Shown here piece by piece: positions 1 to 11,953 of a stretch of 28,452 bases of DNA (its first letter is position 1; each line of letters opens with the position of its first letter). The notes beneath the pieces are model-generated. The model had not been told where the DNA came from, searched no databases, and was given only the letters and a program-made list of their open reading frames with translations. Position numbers and translations under genes: made by a program. Source of the stretch: Poronia punctata (lineage: Eukaryota; Ascomycota; Sordariomycetes; Xylariales; Xylariaceae); NCBI GenBank assembly GCA_022579005.1, contig MU401809.1, forward strand, positions 1-28,452. The letters run 5' to 3'.

Positions 1-759
1 GTTATAAAGTACTAAAAATAAATACTATTTAGCTTGCTAACTATTTAGTTTAGCTATTTTTATAAATAACTAAAAGTTGCTATAATTAAATAATATTTTA
101 ATAAATATTGCACTACTTTATAAGTAATACTGCTAATGTTTAAAACAAGCAACAATTATAAACATTTTTTAATTAAGTATACTATATTTTAATTTTAGTT
201 TATTAAACCTTTAAAAATAAAATAAAATAAGTTTTTATTAACTTTAATTATTATATTATAAAAGTATTTTTATAAGTATAACTTTAAATATATTAGTTTT
301 TACTTTTATTAGCTTTTTAAAATTAAAATAAACTAAAAGTATAGCTTTAATAAAAGCTTTTTTAATTATTTAAAAACTTTTTGCTAATAAATATTAAAAG
401 TTATTTAGCTATTTTTTACTTTTTTTTTAGTGCTACTTATTATTTAATGCAAAAGCTTTAAAATATAAGAAAATTTTTTAGAAGATTTTTTAATAAAGCG
501 TTTATAAAAGTTATAAAACCTTAAAAATTATTATATTTGCTTGCAAGTTTTTAAAATAAGCTATTTAAAAATAGTTTTAATTTTTTTTAATAAAATTAAT
601 ATTTAAACGCTTTAGTATATAAGTTTGCTTTTTACAGCTTTTTAATAATAGTTTAAATATATTTTTTATATAATTTTATATTTTCTAAAAAAAATAAGTA
701 CATTATTTAAATATGCTATATAATAAGTATTAAGTACTTTTTTAAGTACTTTTTATATA

Positions 760-1200
760 TAGTTTTAAAAAGTAGTAAAAGCATTTAATAAACTTATTAG
801 CATTATAAAAAATTTATAATGCTTATATTTTATTTAAAATGTAGTTTTTTATTTATTTCTTTTTTTTATTTATATTTAATAATATCTATTTTTTAAATTA
901 ATTTTTAAAAAACCTTTAGCATTAAACACTTTATTTAACAACTTTAAAATAAGTAAGAAAGTATATTATTTTTTTTTCTAAATTTTATTAAGACCTTTAT
1001 AGTTAATATATAGTTTTAAAGTTTTGTTTTTTTTAGTACAAAAACAATAAGTAGTCTTGCTAGGCTTTTTAATTTTTATATTTTTTGTTTTTTAATATAT
1101 TAGCTATTTATATTTTTAATATTTATAACTTATTATAAGCTAAAAGGTAAATTAAATAATAAAAAACAACTATATTTTTTATAAGTTAATTAATAAATCT
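760..1200 (-). pseudogene. Reverse transcriptase domain of a Ty3/gypsy pol polyprotein, destroyed by RIP
   Basis: In a living element this domain would copy the retrotransposon RNA into DNA. Read on the minus strand from 1069, the translation gives KSLARLLIVFVLKKN, then KTLKLYINYKGLNKI, then a stop. It matches the gypsy RT consensus KSPAG-P-I-FV-KKDG-TLRL-VDYRGLN-I. Every change fits C-to-T or G-to-A: Pro codons became Leu, Asp became Asn, Gly became Lys or Arg, Arg became Lys, Val became Ile. Further down (about 840-960), AKVF-KLDL-like and KKGDEWKTAF-like stretches can be followed with several stops. Upstream (about 1100-1200) a stretch resembling YPL-Y-EL-L--YI--NL--G lies in another frame, so there is at least one small frameshift. 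The catalytic YxDD block was not found with certainty. Not functional. Confidence 0.75.
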
Positions 1201-1615
1201 TTTTTATTAGTATAAGGAAGTAAGTTAGCATTATTAATATTAAAAAACTTAAATAAGTTTTAAAGATTTTTTAAAATAAGCGTAAAACTTAATTAATCTT
1301 TTTATAATTTTAATTTTTAAATATTTAAAAGTATTAGTTTTAAGACTTAAGAAATTGCTTAGTAATAAACTTTTTTTTTATATTTTTTAGTAAATTAGAA
1401 AAAATTTACTATATAACAATCTAATTTTTTAAGTTTAAAATACTATTAATTTTTAGCTAAATTTAATATAATTTTTTTAAAACTTAAAGTTAATTAAAAT
1501 AGTAATAAAAGGCTTTTTTTAATTAATTGTTTTTTAAAATTATAATATATAGTTACTTAATTATTTATTTTTGTTTTTTATAATTTTTTAATTTAAATAG
1601 TACTTAATATAATAA

Positions 1616-1620
1616 GTTAA
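1616..1620. repeat. Target-site duplication of element A, left copy (GTTAA)
   Basis: GTTAA directly precedes the left LTR and is repeated exactly at 8506-8510 directly after the right LTR. Five base pairs is a normal length for a retroviral-type integrase. One caution: the bases before the right LTR (ATTAA at 8291-8295) differ by a single transition. The LTR could therefore extend a few bases further left, and the duplication would then be chance. Confidence 0.75.
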
Positions 1621-1835
1621 TAGCAACAGTGCACTTGTTAGTATAGTTTAAATAAAGTCTATTTTTTAGCTAATAAAAAAAAAGAAAAATATAATAAGTT
1701 ATATGCATACTGCTTATATGCTTATATAGCTATTTAATTACCTTATTTTAAGCTAAGCATTGTTAAGTAATGCTTATAAGCTAAAGTAATAGCTAATATG
1801 CTAATATAATAACTTTAAGCTTTTAGCTTATAATG
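1621..1835. repeat. Left LTR of element A (215 bp)
   Basis: Aligns end to end with 8296-8505. In its first 45 bases all six differences have C or G here and T or A in the right copy, so this outer part is the less mutated one. Further inside, most differences go the other way. The outer terminus reads TA where an LTR normally has TG, explained by a TpG-to-TpA change. The inner end reads TAATG against TAACA in the right copy. It holds a 5-base extra within an A-rich run near 1682. Confidence 0.85.
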
Positions 1836-4800
1836 TAAAGTTTTTTTTTTTTTTAAAACGCTTGTTTTTTAGCATAAAAAGCAGTTAAGCCTAGCAGTAT
1901 TTTTAAATAAAAAAGCAGTATGCCTAGCAAAATTGCATAAATTAAAAAAAGGCCAGCTTATAAGCTTATTATTTTTAATTATAAAAAAGCTTTTATTATT
2001 AAACCTTTTTATACTTACTTTTTCTTTTTTTTTTTATAAAAACTATAATTTATAAGTAAGTATATTTTTTTTTATTAATTTTATATATATATTATAAATA
2101 AAGCAATATGTTTAGCTATATATTATATTATATATATATATAAACTAATTTATATAAAGTAGTTATATAGTTTAGCTATAGCTAAAAGTTGCTTATAAGT
2201 AGTATGCTAATTTTTAAATAATAACTATTTTACTTTACTTATTTTAATTTATTTATAAGCTTTTTATATACTTTTTTTATAATAGCTAATTTTAATAACG
2301 CTTAAAAGCTTTTTATACTTTTTAATAACTTAAAAAATATTATTATAAGTAATATAACTTTTTTAAAAAAAAAGTTAATAATTATATATAAGCTGCTTAC
2401 TAAGTAGCTAGCAAACGCTTATAAGCGCTTTTATAAACATTATACTTTTATGTTTACTAAGTTTAATTTTTATTATTTTTATATTAATTTTATTTATAAG
2501 TACTTTATATTTTTTATAACGCTTATAAGCTAATTATTTAAAAAAAATAGTACGCTTTATTATAATAATTATGCTAAAAAATTTAAAGTTTATAATAATA
2601 TAAGTAGCTATTTTTTTTTATATTTTATATATATTACCTAATTAATATATTAAAAGCTTTTTATTAATAATAACTTTAATTAGCTTTAATTTATACTTTA
2701 TATTACTAGTTTTTATATTAATACTAATAACTTATATAAGTATTATATAAGCACTTTATTATTATTTTTACTAATATTTTATAAGCTACTTATATAGCTT
2801 AGGTTGCTGCTAGTAATAAGTTTTTATATTATTATAAAAAGCTTTAAAAAATAATAAGTTAAAACGTTTAAACGCTTTAAATAAGTAGCTAACTATTTTA
2901 TAAACTAACTTTATTATTTTATTTAGCTTATATACTACTTTTATAGCTAATTATTATATTATTAAATATTATATAAATAATATTTTTTTTAGTACTAGTA
3001 TGCTACTAATATATATAAAATAAGCTTATTAATATTTTTAAACGCATTTAAAGCGCTATTAAAATTTTAAAAAATACTTTTAAGCTTATTATAAGCAAGT
3101 TGCTTAAGCTATGCACGCTTTACTTATTTAGTATAACTAAATAGCTTATAAAAAGCTTTAAATCTTTTTTAAAAAAAAGTTATAAAAGTAGCATATAAAA
3201 TATACGTAATTATAATTATAATTAAATAAAAATAAAATAAAAAGTAAATTAAATAAGCAATATTTATAATTAACTTAATTATATATTACTATTTTATAAG
3301 CTATATAACCTTTTTTTTTATTTTTTTTATAAGCATGTTTTAAAAAACACAGTATTTAAGCTATTATTTTTTAAAACGTTTTTATATTATTTTTTAAAGT
3401 TATTTAATATAATTATATTTAAAAAGCTTTTTAAAAGCTTTTTTATTAAAATAGTATATTTTTTTTACTTTATAAATAAGTAGCGCTTAGCTTATAAGCT
3501 GCTTTTAACTTAAAAAGCTTTAAAAATAGCTTTTACTTTTTATTTTATTTTTGCTTTTTTATTTTTTTAAACTAAAAGTAGTAGTTATTTATTATTTTAT
3601 ATTTATAAAAAAAAAATTATTTTTTGCACTATATATAAGTTTTATATAAAACTTATTATATATATTATATAAAGTATTTAACTTTATTATTTATAAGCTA
3701 ATTATGTATATAATTTTATATTTTATATATAGCTAAGCTAGCTTTTATAAAAGCTATAAAATAATAATGTTTTTTAATAAAAGCTATACTAATTATTTTA
3801 TTTAAAACCTTTTTATTAGCTTATAGTATTAATTAGCTAAATTTTCTATATATTACTAAGCTATTATTATTATAAACTAAGTAAACTTAATACTTTTTTT
3901 AAGCATTATATAAAGCGCTTAGCTTTTATTTATAAATTATTTATAAGTAATATATTAAAATAAACTAAAAAAATAATATTAATATAATAGCTATATATTA
4001 TAAAAAAAAAGCTTAGCTTTATTATTAAAGTATTATAATTATTAATTATAAGCATTATGCTTAAAAGTAATATTGCTTAATTAAACTATATATATATAAT
4101 AAAAGCTTATAAGTATACTAATACTTTTTAGTTTACTTTTTTAATAGCTTTATTTATTTTTAAGTAGTATATAATAAAAAAACGTTACTTAATATTTACT
4201 AATATATAAAATTAAGTTTAAAAATGCTTAATTTAATTTAATTTTTTATTATTAATTATAGCTATTAAAACGCTATAGTACTATTAGTAGTTTATTATAA
4301 ACTACTTAATATAAGCTTTTATATTTATTATATATATTGCTTTAAGCACTATATTTTTGCTTAGCTAATTTATTATTATTATAAAAAAGTTAAGTTGCTT
4401 AGCTTTTTTATTAAAAAGTTTATTATAAAATTAATTAAAAGCTTGCTTTAATATTATTTAAAAATTAAAAATAGCTTAAGTAAAGCTTATTATTAATTTT
4501 ACTAAATTATTTTTTAGCTATAAACATTATAATTTTTTAAAAAGCAATAAACGTTATAAAAAAAAAGTAGCTAATAAAACTTATATAAAATAATTATAAT
4601 TATTAATTTATAGCTTAAGTAGCTTATAATATAAAAGTTATAAACGTTTTAAATTAATGCTATATATAAAAGTTTTTAGTTAAGCACTTATAACTAATTA
4701 TAAAAAATAAGCGTACTTTATATATTAAGCTTATACTTATTAATAAAAACTTTTAAGCTTAAGTAAAAAAAAAAAAGATATTAGTTTATTTTATATTAAT

Positions 4801-7800
4801 ATAACTATTTTTATATAAGTTACGTTTTTTTTAAGCGCTATGCTTTAAAATTTTATAAAGTTTTTATAATTAAAAACTTTTTTATTTTTAAAAAGCTTTT
4901 TACTTTTTATTATAAACTAGCATATACTTATTATATTAGCAGCTTTTTTTACTTATTTATAAAAAAGCTATTTATTAAAAAGCAGCTTTTAAACCTACTT
5001 TATAAGCTTTTTATTGCTTAGTTTTTAAAAAGTGTTTTATTTTTTTTATAAAAGTGTATTAAGCTTATTATTTAAGCGCTTTATATAAAATTTAAAAATA
5101 AAATTAAATTTTATTAGTTTTATTACTTATTTTATTTAATATTTTTTTAGCTTTTAAGCTAATATAAAATATATAAGGTTTTTATAATTTATAATTATTA
5201 TAAACGTTTTTATAATGCTATAAAGCTTTGCTTACTATTTATATAAATAGCTTATAATTATAAAAAGCTTTTTATTATACATTATATAGTTTACTTTAGC
5301 TAGTATAAGCTATTAAAAATAATAAGCTACTAGCTACTAATAGCTATTATTATTTAATTAGTTTAAATACTTTTTAAGCGCTTATTTTAAGCAGTTTATT
5401 TTAATATATATTAGTTTATTAAAGTTTTAGTAAGCTAACTAAAGCTTAGCTAAAAAGCAATATTTAAACGTTTTAAACACGTTATTTTGCTTTAGTTTTT
5501 AAATATATAAAGTACTTTTTTATATAAAAAAAGTAAAAAGTATAATAAAAAGTAAATAGTTTTTAATAAAATCTTTATAAAAGTTTAAAAATTTAAAAAA
5601 CTTTTAAACGCTTTTAAATATAATAAAAAGCTTTTATTTTTATATTGTATATATTTTTTTAAAGTTTATACTAACTTTAACGTTAACTTTAATAATATAG
5701 CTAAAATATTTAGTTTTTTTAATAGCAAACTTGCTTTTATTAATATTTAAGTTTAAGCTTTTATTTTATAAGCAACTTAATATTAGCTTAACTTTATTTA
5801 TATAATTTTTATATAAACTATTTATAAAAATTAAAATATTATTAAAATAAGTAGTATAAAAAATATTTAAAAACTTATAAAAAGCGTTATTAATATAGCG
5901 CTAAAATATTATAAGCATGCTGCTTAAACTAAAAAAAGAAATAAGCTACTTAAATAACTTAAAACAAGTATAAAATGCTATTTTTTACTTTTTACTTAAA
6001 GCTATGCATATTTTATAAAATATAATATATATATTAACTTTAATAAACTACTTTGCTTTTAAAAGTATTTTAAGTATTTTATAAATTAATAAAAAAAAGT
6101 AACTATTATAATAAGTTATTTTATTTAATATATAGTAGTTAGTATAAAAATAAAAGCTGCTTTTAAGTTTATATATAAAAAGTATTAAAGCGCTAGCTAA
6201 TAAGCTGCTTATATAAATAAAGCTTTTATTTAGTAGCTTAGTAAGTATTTTTTATAATATTAGTAGCTTTTTTTTAATTATATTATAAAAAGAATCTTAT
6301 AAAACCTATACTTTATTTTTATTTTTATTTTAAACTAAAAAAATTATATAATTTATATTTAAGCAATAAAAAAGTAACGTATATAATAAAGCTTTATTAA
6401 AGAAGCTATAAATTAAGTAAGCTTTAAAAAAAAAGTTTTTTTTAAAAAAACTTACTTGCTTTAATATAAAAGCTTTATTAATATTAGCTATAAATATTAT
6501 AAATACTTTTATTAATATAGTACCTATATTTATTTTATATATTATTTATATTAAGTATATTGCTAATATAGTAAATATAAATATAATAATATAAACTATA
6601 ATTAGTTTGAAAAAAGCAGTTTATAGCTAAAAGTTATATTTTTTTTTATATATAACTAAGCTTTTAGTATATTTAATAACTATACGCTTTTTATAAGCTA
6701 TATAAATTACTTTTTTTTTTTTATTTAAAGCTTGCTTAGTACTAGGTTATATTAAAGCTTTAGTATTATATATATATAAATATGTTTTAAATATTTATTA
6801 ATGTTTACTTATAAGTAAGTTATTTTATTTATTACTAGTACGTTTTTTAAAAAATATATATAAATAAAAAATGCTTTTATTATTAGTTTAAATACTTATT
6901 ATTTTATAAGTATATGCTTAAACTTTAAGCGCTATATAAATTAATTATTTATTTTTATATAATACTTATAACTATTATTAATAAAACTTTTATAAAATTT
7001 TAAATTTTTTATTAATATAGTTATAATAAATAAAGTACTATTTATTTAGCTTTTAATATTTAATAACTTATTTAATTTTAGCTTAAATCTTTATATATAG
7101 CTATATATAAAAGTTATTTATTTTTTAACTTAAGTTTTTAACTTATAAATAGCTTAAAAGTAGCTAGCGCAAAGCTAATATTATTTATATTAATACTTTT
7201 TAGCAGCTTATTTATAACGTTTAAATAATTTTTGCTAAAGTAATTGCTTTTTTTATATTAAATATATAGCTTTTTTTTATTTATTACTTAATTAAGTTTT
7301 TAAAAAATTTTAAAAGCTTTATATGCACGCTTTTTTTTATTTTAAAAACGCTTATTATAAAAGTATTATTATTAGCGTTTATTAAAAAAAAAACTATAAT
7401 AATGTTTTATAATTATAACTTATAGCTTAAAAAACTTTTAAGCTATTTAGCTACTTTTATTATATAATTAATATATATAATATAGTTATTAAGTAGTAGC
7501 TTAACGCTTATTAAAGCGCTTAAAAGCTTATTATTAAATATACTTTATAAGTAGCTAAGCTTTATAATATTAAGCTATTATATACTTTTAAATTTAGCTA
7601 TTAGTTTTTTAAACTTAAAAAAAAAGGCGCTAAAGCTTTTTTAAAAGCTTTGCTTTAATATATAATATTTAGTTATAGCTTATAAGTAGCGCTTAAAGTT
7701 ATAATAAGTAGTAATAAAGTATATAAAAAAAGCATTAAAAAAGTATTTTTTTATTTAAGCTTTTTTATATAAAACTTATTAACTACTTTTTATATAAAAA

Positions 7801-8295
7801 GCTTAAAATGTTTATAAATTATATATTACTATATATATTTATTATTAATAAACTTAATATTTTAAGCAATTTTAAACTTTATAAACTATTTTTATAAAGC
7901 TTACTTACTATAGTTACTATTAAACTTAGCTAGCATAAGTAAAGGCTTTTTTTAAAAAGTATATAAAAGCTTTATATAAAAAGCTTTTATAATAACTATT
8001 AGCTAGCTTTTAAAAAGCGCTTATAATATGCTAATATTGCTTTTAAGTTATACTATAATTTATTAAGTTAATTTATTAAAGCAATATTTTAAGTTAGCGC
8101 TTATTTAATTTAACATAGCTATATTTTTATTAACTTAACTAAATTATATATTAAAAATATTTTTAATTTAATTACATATATTATATAAAACTAGGCCGCA
8201 TTATTTAAAATATTTTTTAAAATATTTTATATTTAAAAATAATAATAAAACAATATAAAAAGTTTAAGTAAGCTAAAAAATATATAATAAATTAA
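1836..8295. other. Internal region of element A: degraded gag-pol, no readable gene
   Basis: About 6.5 kb of very AT-rich sequence in which surviving C and G bases sit mostly in GCT, AGC, ACT and AGT contexts. All frames are broken by frequent stops and no reading frame of useful length survives. By position it should hold the gag and pol genes, but no protease, integrase, RT or RNase H motif could be read with confidence on either strand. Just inside the left LTR (1841-1854) is a long T-run, a possible minus-strand polypurine tract. Confidence 0.6.
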
Positions 8296-8505
8296 TAGCA
8301 ATAGTATACTTATTAATATAGTTTAAATAAAGTTTATTTTTTAGCTAATAAAAAAAAAATATAATAAGTTATACGCGCACTGCTTATACGCTTATATAGC
8401 TATTTAACTACTTTATTTTAAGCTAAACATTGCTAAGCAATGCTTATAAGCTAAAGTAATAGCTAACGTGCTAATATAACAACCTTAGGCTTTTAGCCTA
8501 TAACA
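8296..8505. repeat. Right LTR of element A (210 bp)
   Basis: Direct repeat of 1621-1835. Across the last 140 bases about 14 differences have C or G here and T or A in the left copy, against 3 the other way, so this LTR is better preserved at its outer end. It ends in TAACA directly before the GTTAA duplication, giving a normal CA terminus. A short palindrome, CATTGCTAAGCAATG, lies near 8427-8441; two C-to-T changes spoil it in the left copy. Confidence 0.85.
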
Positions 8506-8510
8506 GTTAA
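8506..8510. repeat. Target-site duplication of element A, right copy (GTTAA)
   Basis: Exact match to 1616-1620, directly after the CA terminus of the right LTR. Together the two copies define the insertion point of element A in the older gypsy relic. Confidence 0.75.
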
Positions 8511-8741
8511 TACGCTTTATATATTTTTAATAAACCTTATAATATATTTTATAATTTAAATATTTTTATTAAAGCAAGTTAAAGTTTATACTTAATTATA
8601 AATAAATAACTAATATAATTATATTTAGCACAAGAATTTAAATTAGCATATATTTAAATTTTTTTATTTAATTTTGTTAATAAAAAAATAGTATATAAAG
8701 TATAAAACTATTATAAAGTTAATAAAAACACGCCTTAATTT

Positions 8742-8776
8742 AGCAGCTTAATTACTTAGCTTTTAACTAAGCTGCT
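8742..8776. repeat. Perfect 9-bp inverted repeat, tRNA-like hairpin
   Basis: AGCAGCTTA (8742-8750) and TAAGCTGCT (8768-8776) are exact reverse complements around a 17-base loop. Overlapping it, CTTAG (8755-8759) and CTAAG (8767-8771) enclose the 7-base loop CTTTTAA. A lysine tRNA (UUU) anticodon arm would look like this. The acceptor and T arms do not pair, so no tRNA is called. It may be a tRNA fragment worn by RIP, or chance. Confidence 0.35.
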
Positions 8777-10313
8777 TTATAGTTTTTTAAATTAAATTAA
8801 AGTGTTTTTAAAATAAAAAACATTAATTTATTTGCTTATAGTTTTATTTTATTTTTTATTTTTTTATTAAAAGTTGTTTTTTAAATCTTTTTTTTATTTT
8901 TATTTTTTTAATAATTTAAATTTTTATTTTTATAATGCCTATTTTTTTTATAAGTATAGCACTAAAAATTTTTTAAAGTAGCGTTTAAATTTTAATTAAA
9001 ATTAAGTAAGATTTAATTTAATCTTAATCTTTTTTATGTTAATTTTATTTTTTAAATTTTAATTTTTAAATAAATATTTATTTCTTTTTAATCTCTAATT
9101 ATTAAAAAAATTACTTTTTTAACTAAAATTAAATTTTGAATTTTAATTTAACTTTAAATTATATAGTTTTTATTAAAATTTTAAAAAGGTTTTAAAAATA
9201 GGTTTTTGTTTTTGTTATAATCTATTAATTTTTATTTTCTTACTGCTATGTTTACTATATTAACCTTTTTTTATAGCAATTTATTACTATAATAGTTAGT
9301 TATTTTCTTTAAATAAATTAGATAATTTACGCTAATATAACTAAGTTCGATTTTTATTTAATTATTTTATATATTAACTTTTTAATAATTTAAGTTAATA
9401 GTTAAATAATTATAGATTTTTTTATAGTTTTTAATTATAATTTTTAAGTTAGTTTTATATAAAAGCTTTTAATATACTAAATTAACAAATTAATGTTTTA
9501 GTTTATAATAAAAAGTAGTTTTAATTATTATTAAGTTAAATTTATTTTTAATTTAAAATAGTAGCAAGTTTAAACTAAAATGCGTTTTTATACTCTTGTT
9601 TTATTTAATATTAAGCATATAATATCTTTTATTAATCTGTTTATAACTTTTAAGTATTAAGTTAATAAGTTAATTTCTTTTTTTTATTTAACTTATTAAA
9701 AATATATAAAGTTTATATTTAACTTTAAATAAGTAAACTTTATAATTTTATTAAAATCTACTTTTTTAGTACTTTAAATAGCTTTATTAAAGCTTTGCTT
9801 TTATTTTATACTTATTTTATAAGTAAATTAATTATTATAAAGCATAATTTTATTAATTAGTAGCAAACTAATATTATAGCTTATTATAAGCTAAGGTTTA
9901 TAATTTATAAGTATTGCTTATAGCTCTTATTTTAGTTTAGTTTTTTAATTTTTTAAAAAAGTTTTTAAGTTATTAAATCTTATCTTTTATTGCTTAATAA
10001 TGCAATTTTTGTTTTTAACAAAGCTTTTAAGCATCTTTTTAAACTTAATACAAATTATTAGTATTTTAAACTTAAATAGAAAATAATTCCTTATTGTTTT
10101 CTTTAGCTTTTAAACAAAAGTAAAATATCTTTTTTAATTATAAGTAACTATAACTAAAGTAATAAAATTATTAAAGTAAAATTTAATATACAGCTTTAAT
10201 ACTTAAGCAATTAGTTAAGTACAACTATTATAATATTTAAAATAGTGTTTTATATATAAACTAGTACTTAAAAAAAAAAGATTGCTTTTAAAACTGCTTT
10301 AAGCTATAGTCTT

Positions 10314-10338
10314 TATAAGTACATAGTAAGTACTTATA
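10314..10338. repeat. Perfect 9-bp inverted repeat with 7-base loop
   Basis: TATAAGTAC (10314-10322) and GTACTTATA (10330-10338) are exact reverse complements. The hairpin lies just inside the possible minus-strand LTR start near 10360, in a stretch that keeps ordinary dinucleotides. Function unknown. Confidence 0.4.
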
Positions 10339-10365
10339 TATCTTTCTCTATATATGGTCTTACAT

Positions 10366-11538
10366 TATTTTACTATAAAATATCTTTATATTTTGCAATT
10401 TTAATTATTTTATAATTTTCTATTTTAAACTAAACTAAACAATTAAGTAAATTTAGCTTAAAGTACTTTAATAATATTTTTAAATTAAAATAATAATACT
10501 TATAAGTTTATAGTTTAATAAACTATTAAAGTAACGTGCTTTAATTGTTATTAAAAAAGTTATTATATATTTAATTATTTATTAACTTTTAAAAAAATTA
10601 GCAAATTTAGTAAAAATACTAAAAAAAACTAAAATTAAAAAAGCCTTTTTTAAAAAAAAGCTTAACTTATTTTTTAGTTAACAAATTTAAAACTTTAAAA
10701 TAAAACAACTAAGCATGCTTTTAATATAAAAGTTGTAGCTATGTTTAAATAAAATATAAAGCACTTATAAGCAAATAGCTAGCTTAGTAAAAGCAAGCTT
10801 ATTTTAAAGCAAACATGTTTTTAGCAAGTTAATTTAAAAATTAAAAGATTTTTATAAGTAAAGTGTACTTTTGCTTAGCCTAGTTATATTATAAAAATTC
10901 TTTTAATAAAAATAAAAATAGCAAATTTAATAACACTGTTTTCCTTTTAGTATAGCTTTTAACAATAGCAAAATATAAGTTAATAGAAAAAATAATAAAT
11001 AAAAATTTAATAGCTTAAGTAATAATTTTATAATTACTTTTAGCTACTATTAAAAAATAACCTTTAAAAAAAACGTTAAAATAAAAAAGAAAATGCTATT
11101 TTAATTGCTGCTTAAAAAACTAAAAAAACCTAAAAACGCAAAAATTTAAAATAACCTTTAAAGCTACTAAATAAAATCTATAGCAAAAAAAGTAAAAAGT
11201 TATTTAATTATAAAAAATAGTTAAAGTTAATAGCTATTAAATTAATTTTAATTAACTTTTTTAAACTAAGTTTAAACCTTTATAAAGACTTTTAGCATTT
11301 ATTAGCTAAAGTAATAAATAAAGCAAAAAATATAGCTTGCAAATATGCAAAAATATATAATAAATTATTTATTTAATTATTATTAGCTATTATTTAACTT
11401 ATAAAAGCGTATTAAATTACCTTTACTTTTAAGTTTTTTAAATATAAAAAGCTAGCTAAATATTATATAAAGCTTAATTTTAGTTAAGCTAATTAAAAAA
11501 GTCATATAAATATTATTTATTTAAATCTTATTAATATA
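10366..11538. other. Degraded AT-rich DNA flanking element B, no gene seen
   Basis: About 1.2 kb with stops in all frames. The plus strand is rather A-rich from 10600 on, unlike the T-rich DNA to its left, which suggests a different relic in the opposite orientation. A Lys-rich plus-strand reading near 11030-11180 has no recognisable motif. Element B is inserted at its right end. Confidence 0.5.
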
Positions 11539-11543
11539 TTAAG
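11539..11543. repeat. Target-site duplication of element B, left copy (TTAAG)
   Basis: TTAAG directly before the left LTR, repeated exactly at 19149-19153 directly after the right LTR. Confidence 0.88.
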
Positions 11544-11953
11544 TATTAGAATATTAGTAACAATACTATAGCTAAAAACGCAGCTTAGGCTGCTAAGGCT
11601 GCAAGAGTTAAGCTAACCTAACTAAGTAAATAAAGTACTTATTAGCTACATAGTAGCTAACTTATAGCGTAAACACTAGCAAAGTTTTCTTAGCCTTTTT
11701 AATTTTAATTAAATTAGTTAGCTTTATATAAAGATAATATAAAAAAAAATTGCGCTTTAGCTATAATTTTTAACTTAAAACTTAAATAATTATATAAAAC
11801 TAATTTAAAAAATAAAATTTATTATTATTTATTTTATATATTATTTATTGCTTTATTTTTTTATTTTATAAAAAAATAAAGTTTTTAGCTATATATATTT
11901 ATTATATATATAAAAAACAAAATACTTTTTATTTTTTAGTAAAAAAACTAATA
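11544..11953 (+). repeat. Left (5') LTR of element B (410 bp)
   Basis: Aligns end to end with 18738-19148. In its first 165 bases about 16 sites keep C or G where the right LTR has T or A, against 3 the other way; its inner end is fully converted. A GC-rich imperfect inverted repeat lies at about 11580-11602 (GCAGCTTAG, then CTAAGGCTGC). A TATA-like palindrome lies at 11723-11734, fitting a promoter in the U3 part. Directly inside, from 11954, a primer-binding site is expected, but its sequence is too changed to name a tRNA. Confidence 0.92.
11723..11734 (+). promoter_or_regulatory. Candidate TATA box of the element B LTR promoter
   Basis: TTTATATAAAGA lies about 180 bases into the 410-base LTR and is identical in the right LTR apart from its surroundings. 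Position and sequence fit an RNA polymerase II promoter of an LTR. In DNA this AT-rich such motifs arise easily, so the conservation between LTRs is the main support. Confidence 0.35.

Larger units (their letters stand above)
1..1620 (-). mobile_element. Part of a RIP-degraded Ty3/gypsy-type retrotransposon, cut by the window edge
   Basis: A minus-strand pol relic is recognised here from its reverse transcriptase (separate entry). The protease side lies at higher coordinates and the RNase H and integrase side would lie towards position 1 and beyond the window. Element A splits this relic at 1616-1621, and its upstream part probably continues at 8511. The plus strand is T-rich, so the coding strand is A-rich, as is common in retroelements. 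No LTR of this element can be proven in the window. Family assignment rests only on RT resemblance; the extent to the left of about 700 is inferred. Confidence 0.65.
1621..8505. mobile_element. Element A: complete, RIP-inactivated LTR retrotransposon of about 6.9 kb
   Basis: Two direct repeats of 215 and 210 bp bound about 6.46 kb of internal DNA, and a 5-bp direct repeat GTTAA lies outside both. This size fits Ty1/copia or Ty3/gypsy elements. The LTRs differ by about 23 substitutions, all transitions, plus one 5-base gap. No open reading frame survives and no pol domain could be assigned, so the superfamily is open. Orientation is uncertain. Minus is slightly favoured, because read that way the right LTR begins TGTTATAG, carries a TATA-like stretch (TATATAAG), and the left LTR is preceded by a long A-run that could be a worn polypurine tract. 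It lies inside the gypsy relic, so it is the younger insertion. Confidence 0.85.
8511..10365 (-). mobile_element. Probable upstream part (gag side) of the gypsy relic split by element A
   Basis: If element A is removed, this stretch joins directly to the minus-strand pol relic at 1-1620, on the side where gag and protease would lie. It shares that relic's T-rich plus strand and milder mutation, keeping a few CpA and TpG pairs that element A has lost. No gag zinc knuckle or protease DSGA motif could be confirmed on the minus strand. Near 10360 the minus strand reads TGTAAGACC, which could be the start of a 5' LTR, but no partner is visible in the window. The assignment rests on context. Confidence 0.35.

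Noticed and set aside
8731..8805. A full tRNA-Lys gene
   Set aside because: Only the anticodon arm pairs well. The acceptor, D and T arms do not.
10060..10365. Possible 5' LTR of the minus-strand gypsy relic, starting TGTAAGACC near 10360
   Set aside because: No second copy and no target duplication are in the window, so neither border can be shown. Kept only as a remark.
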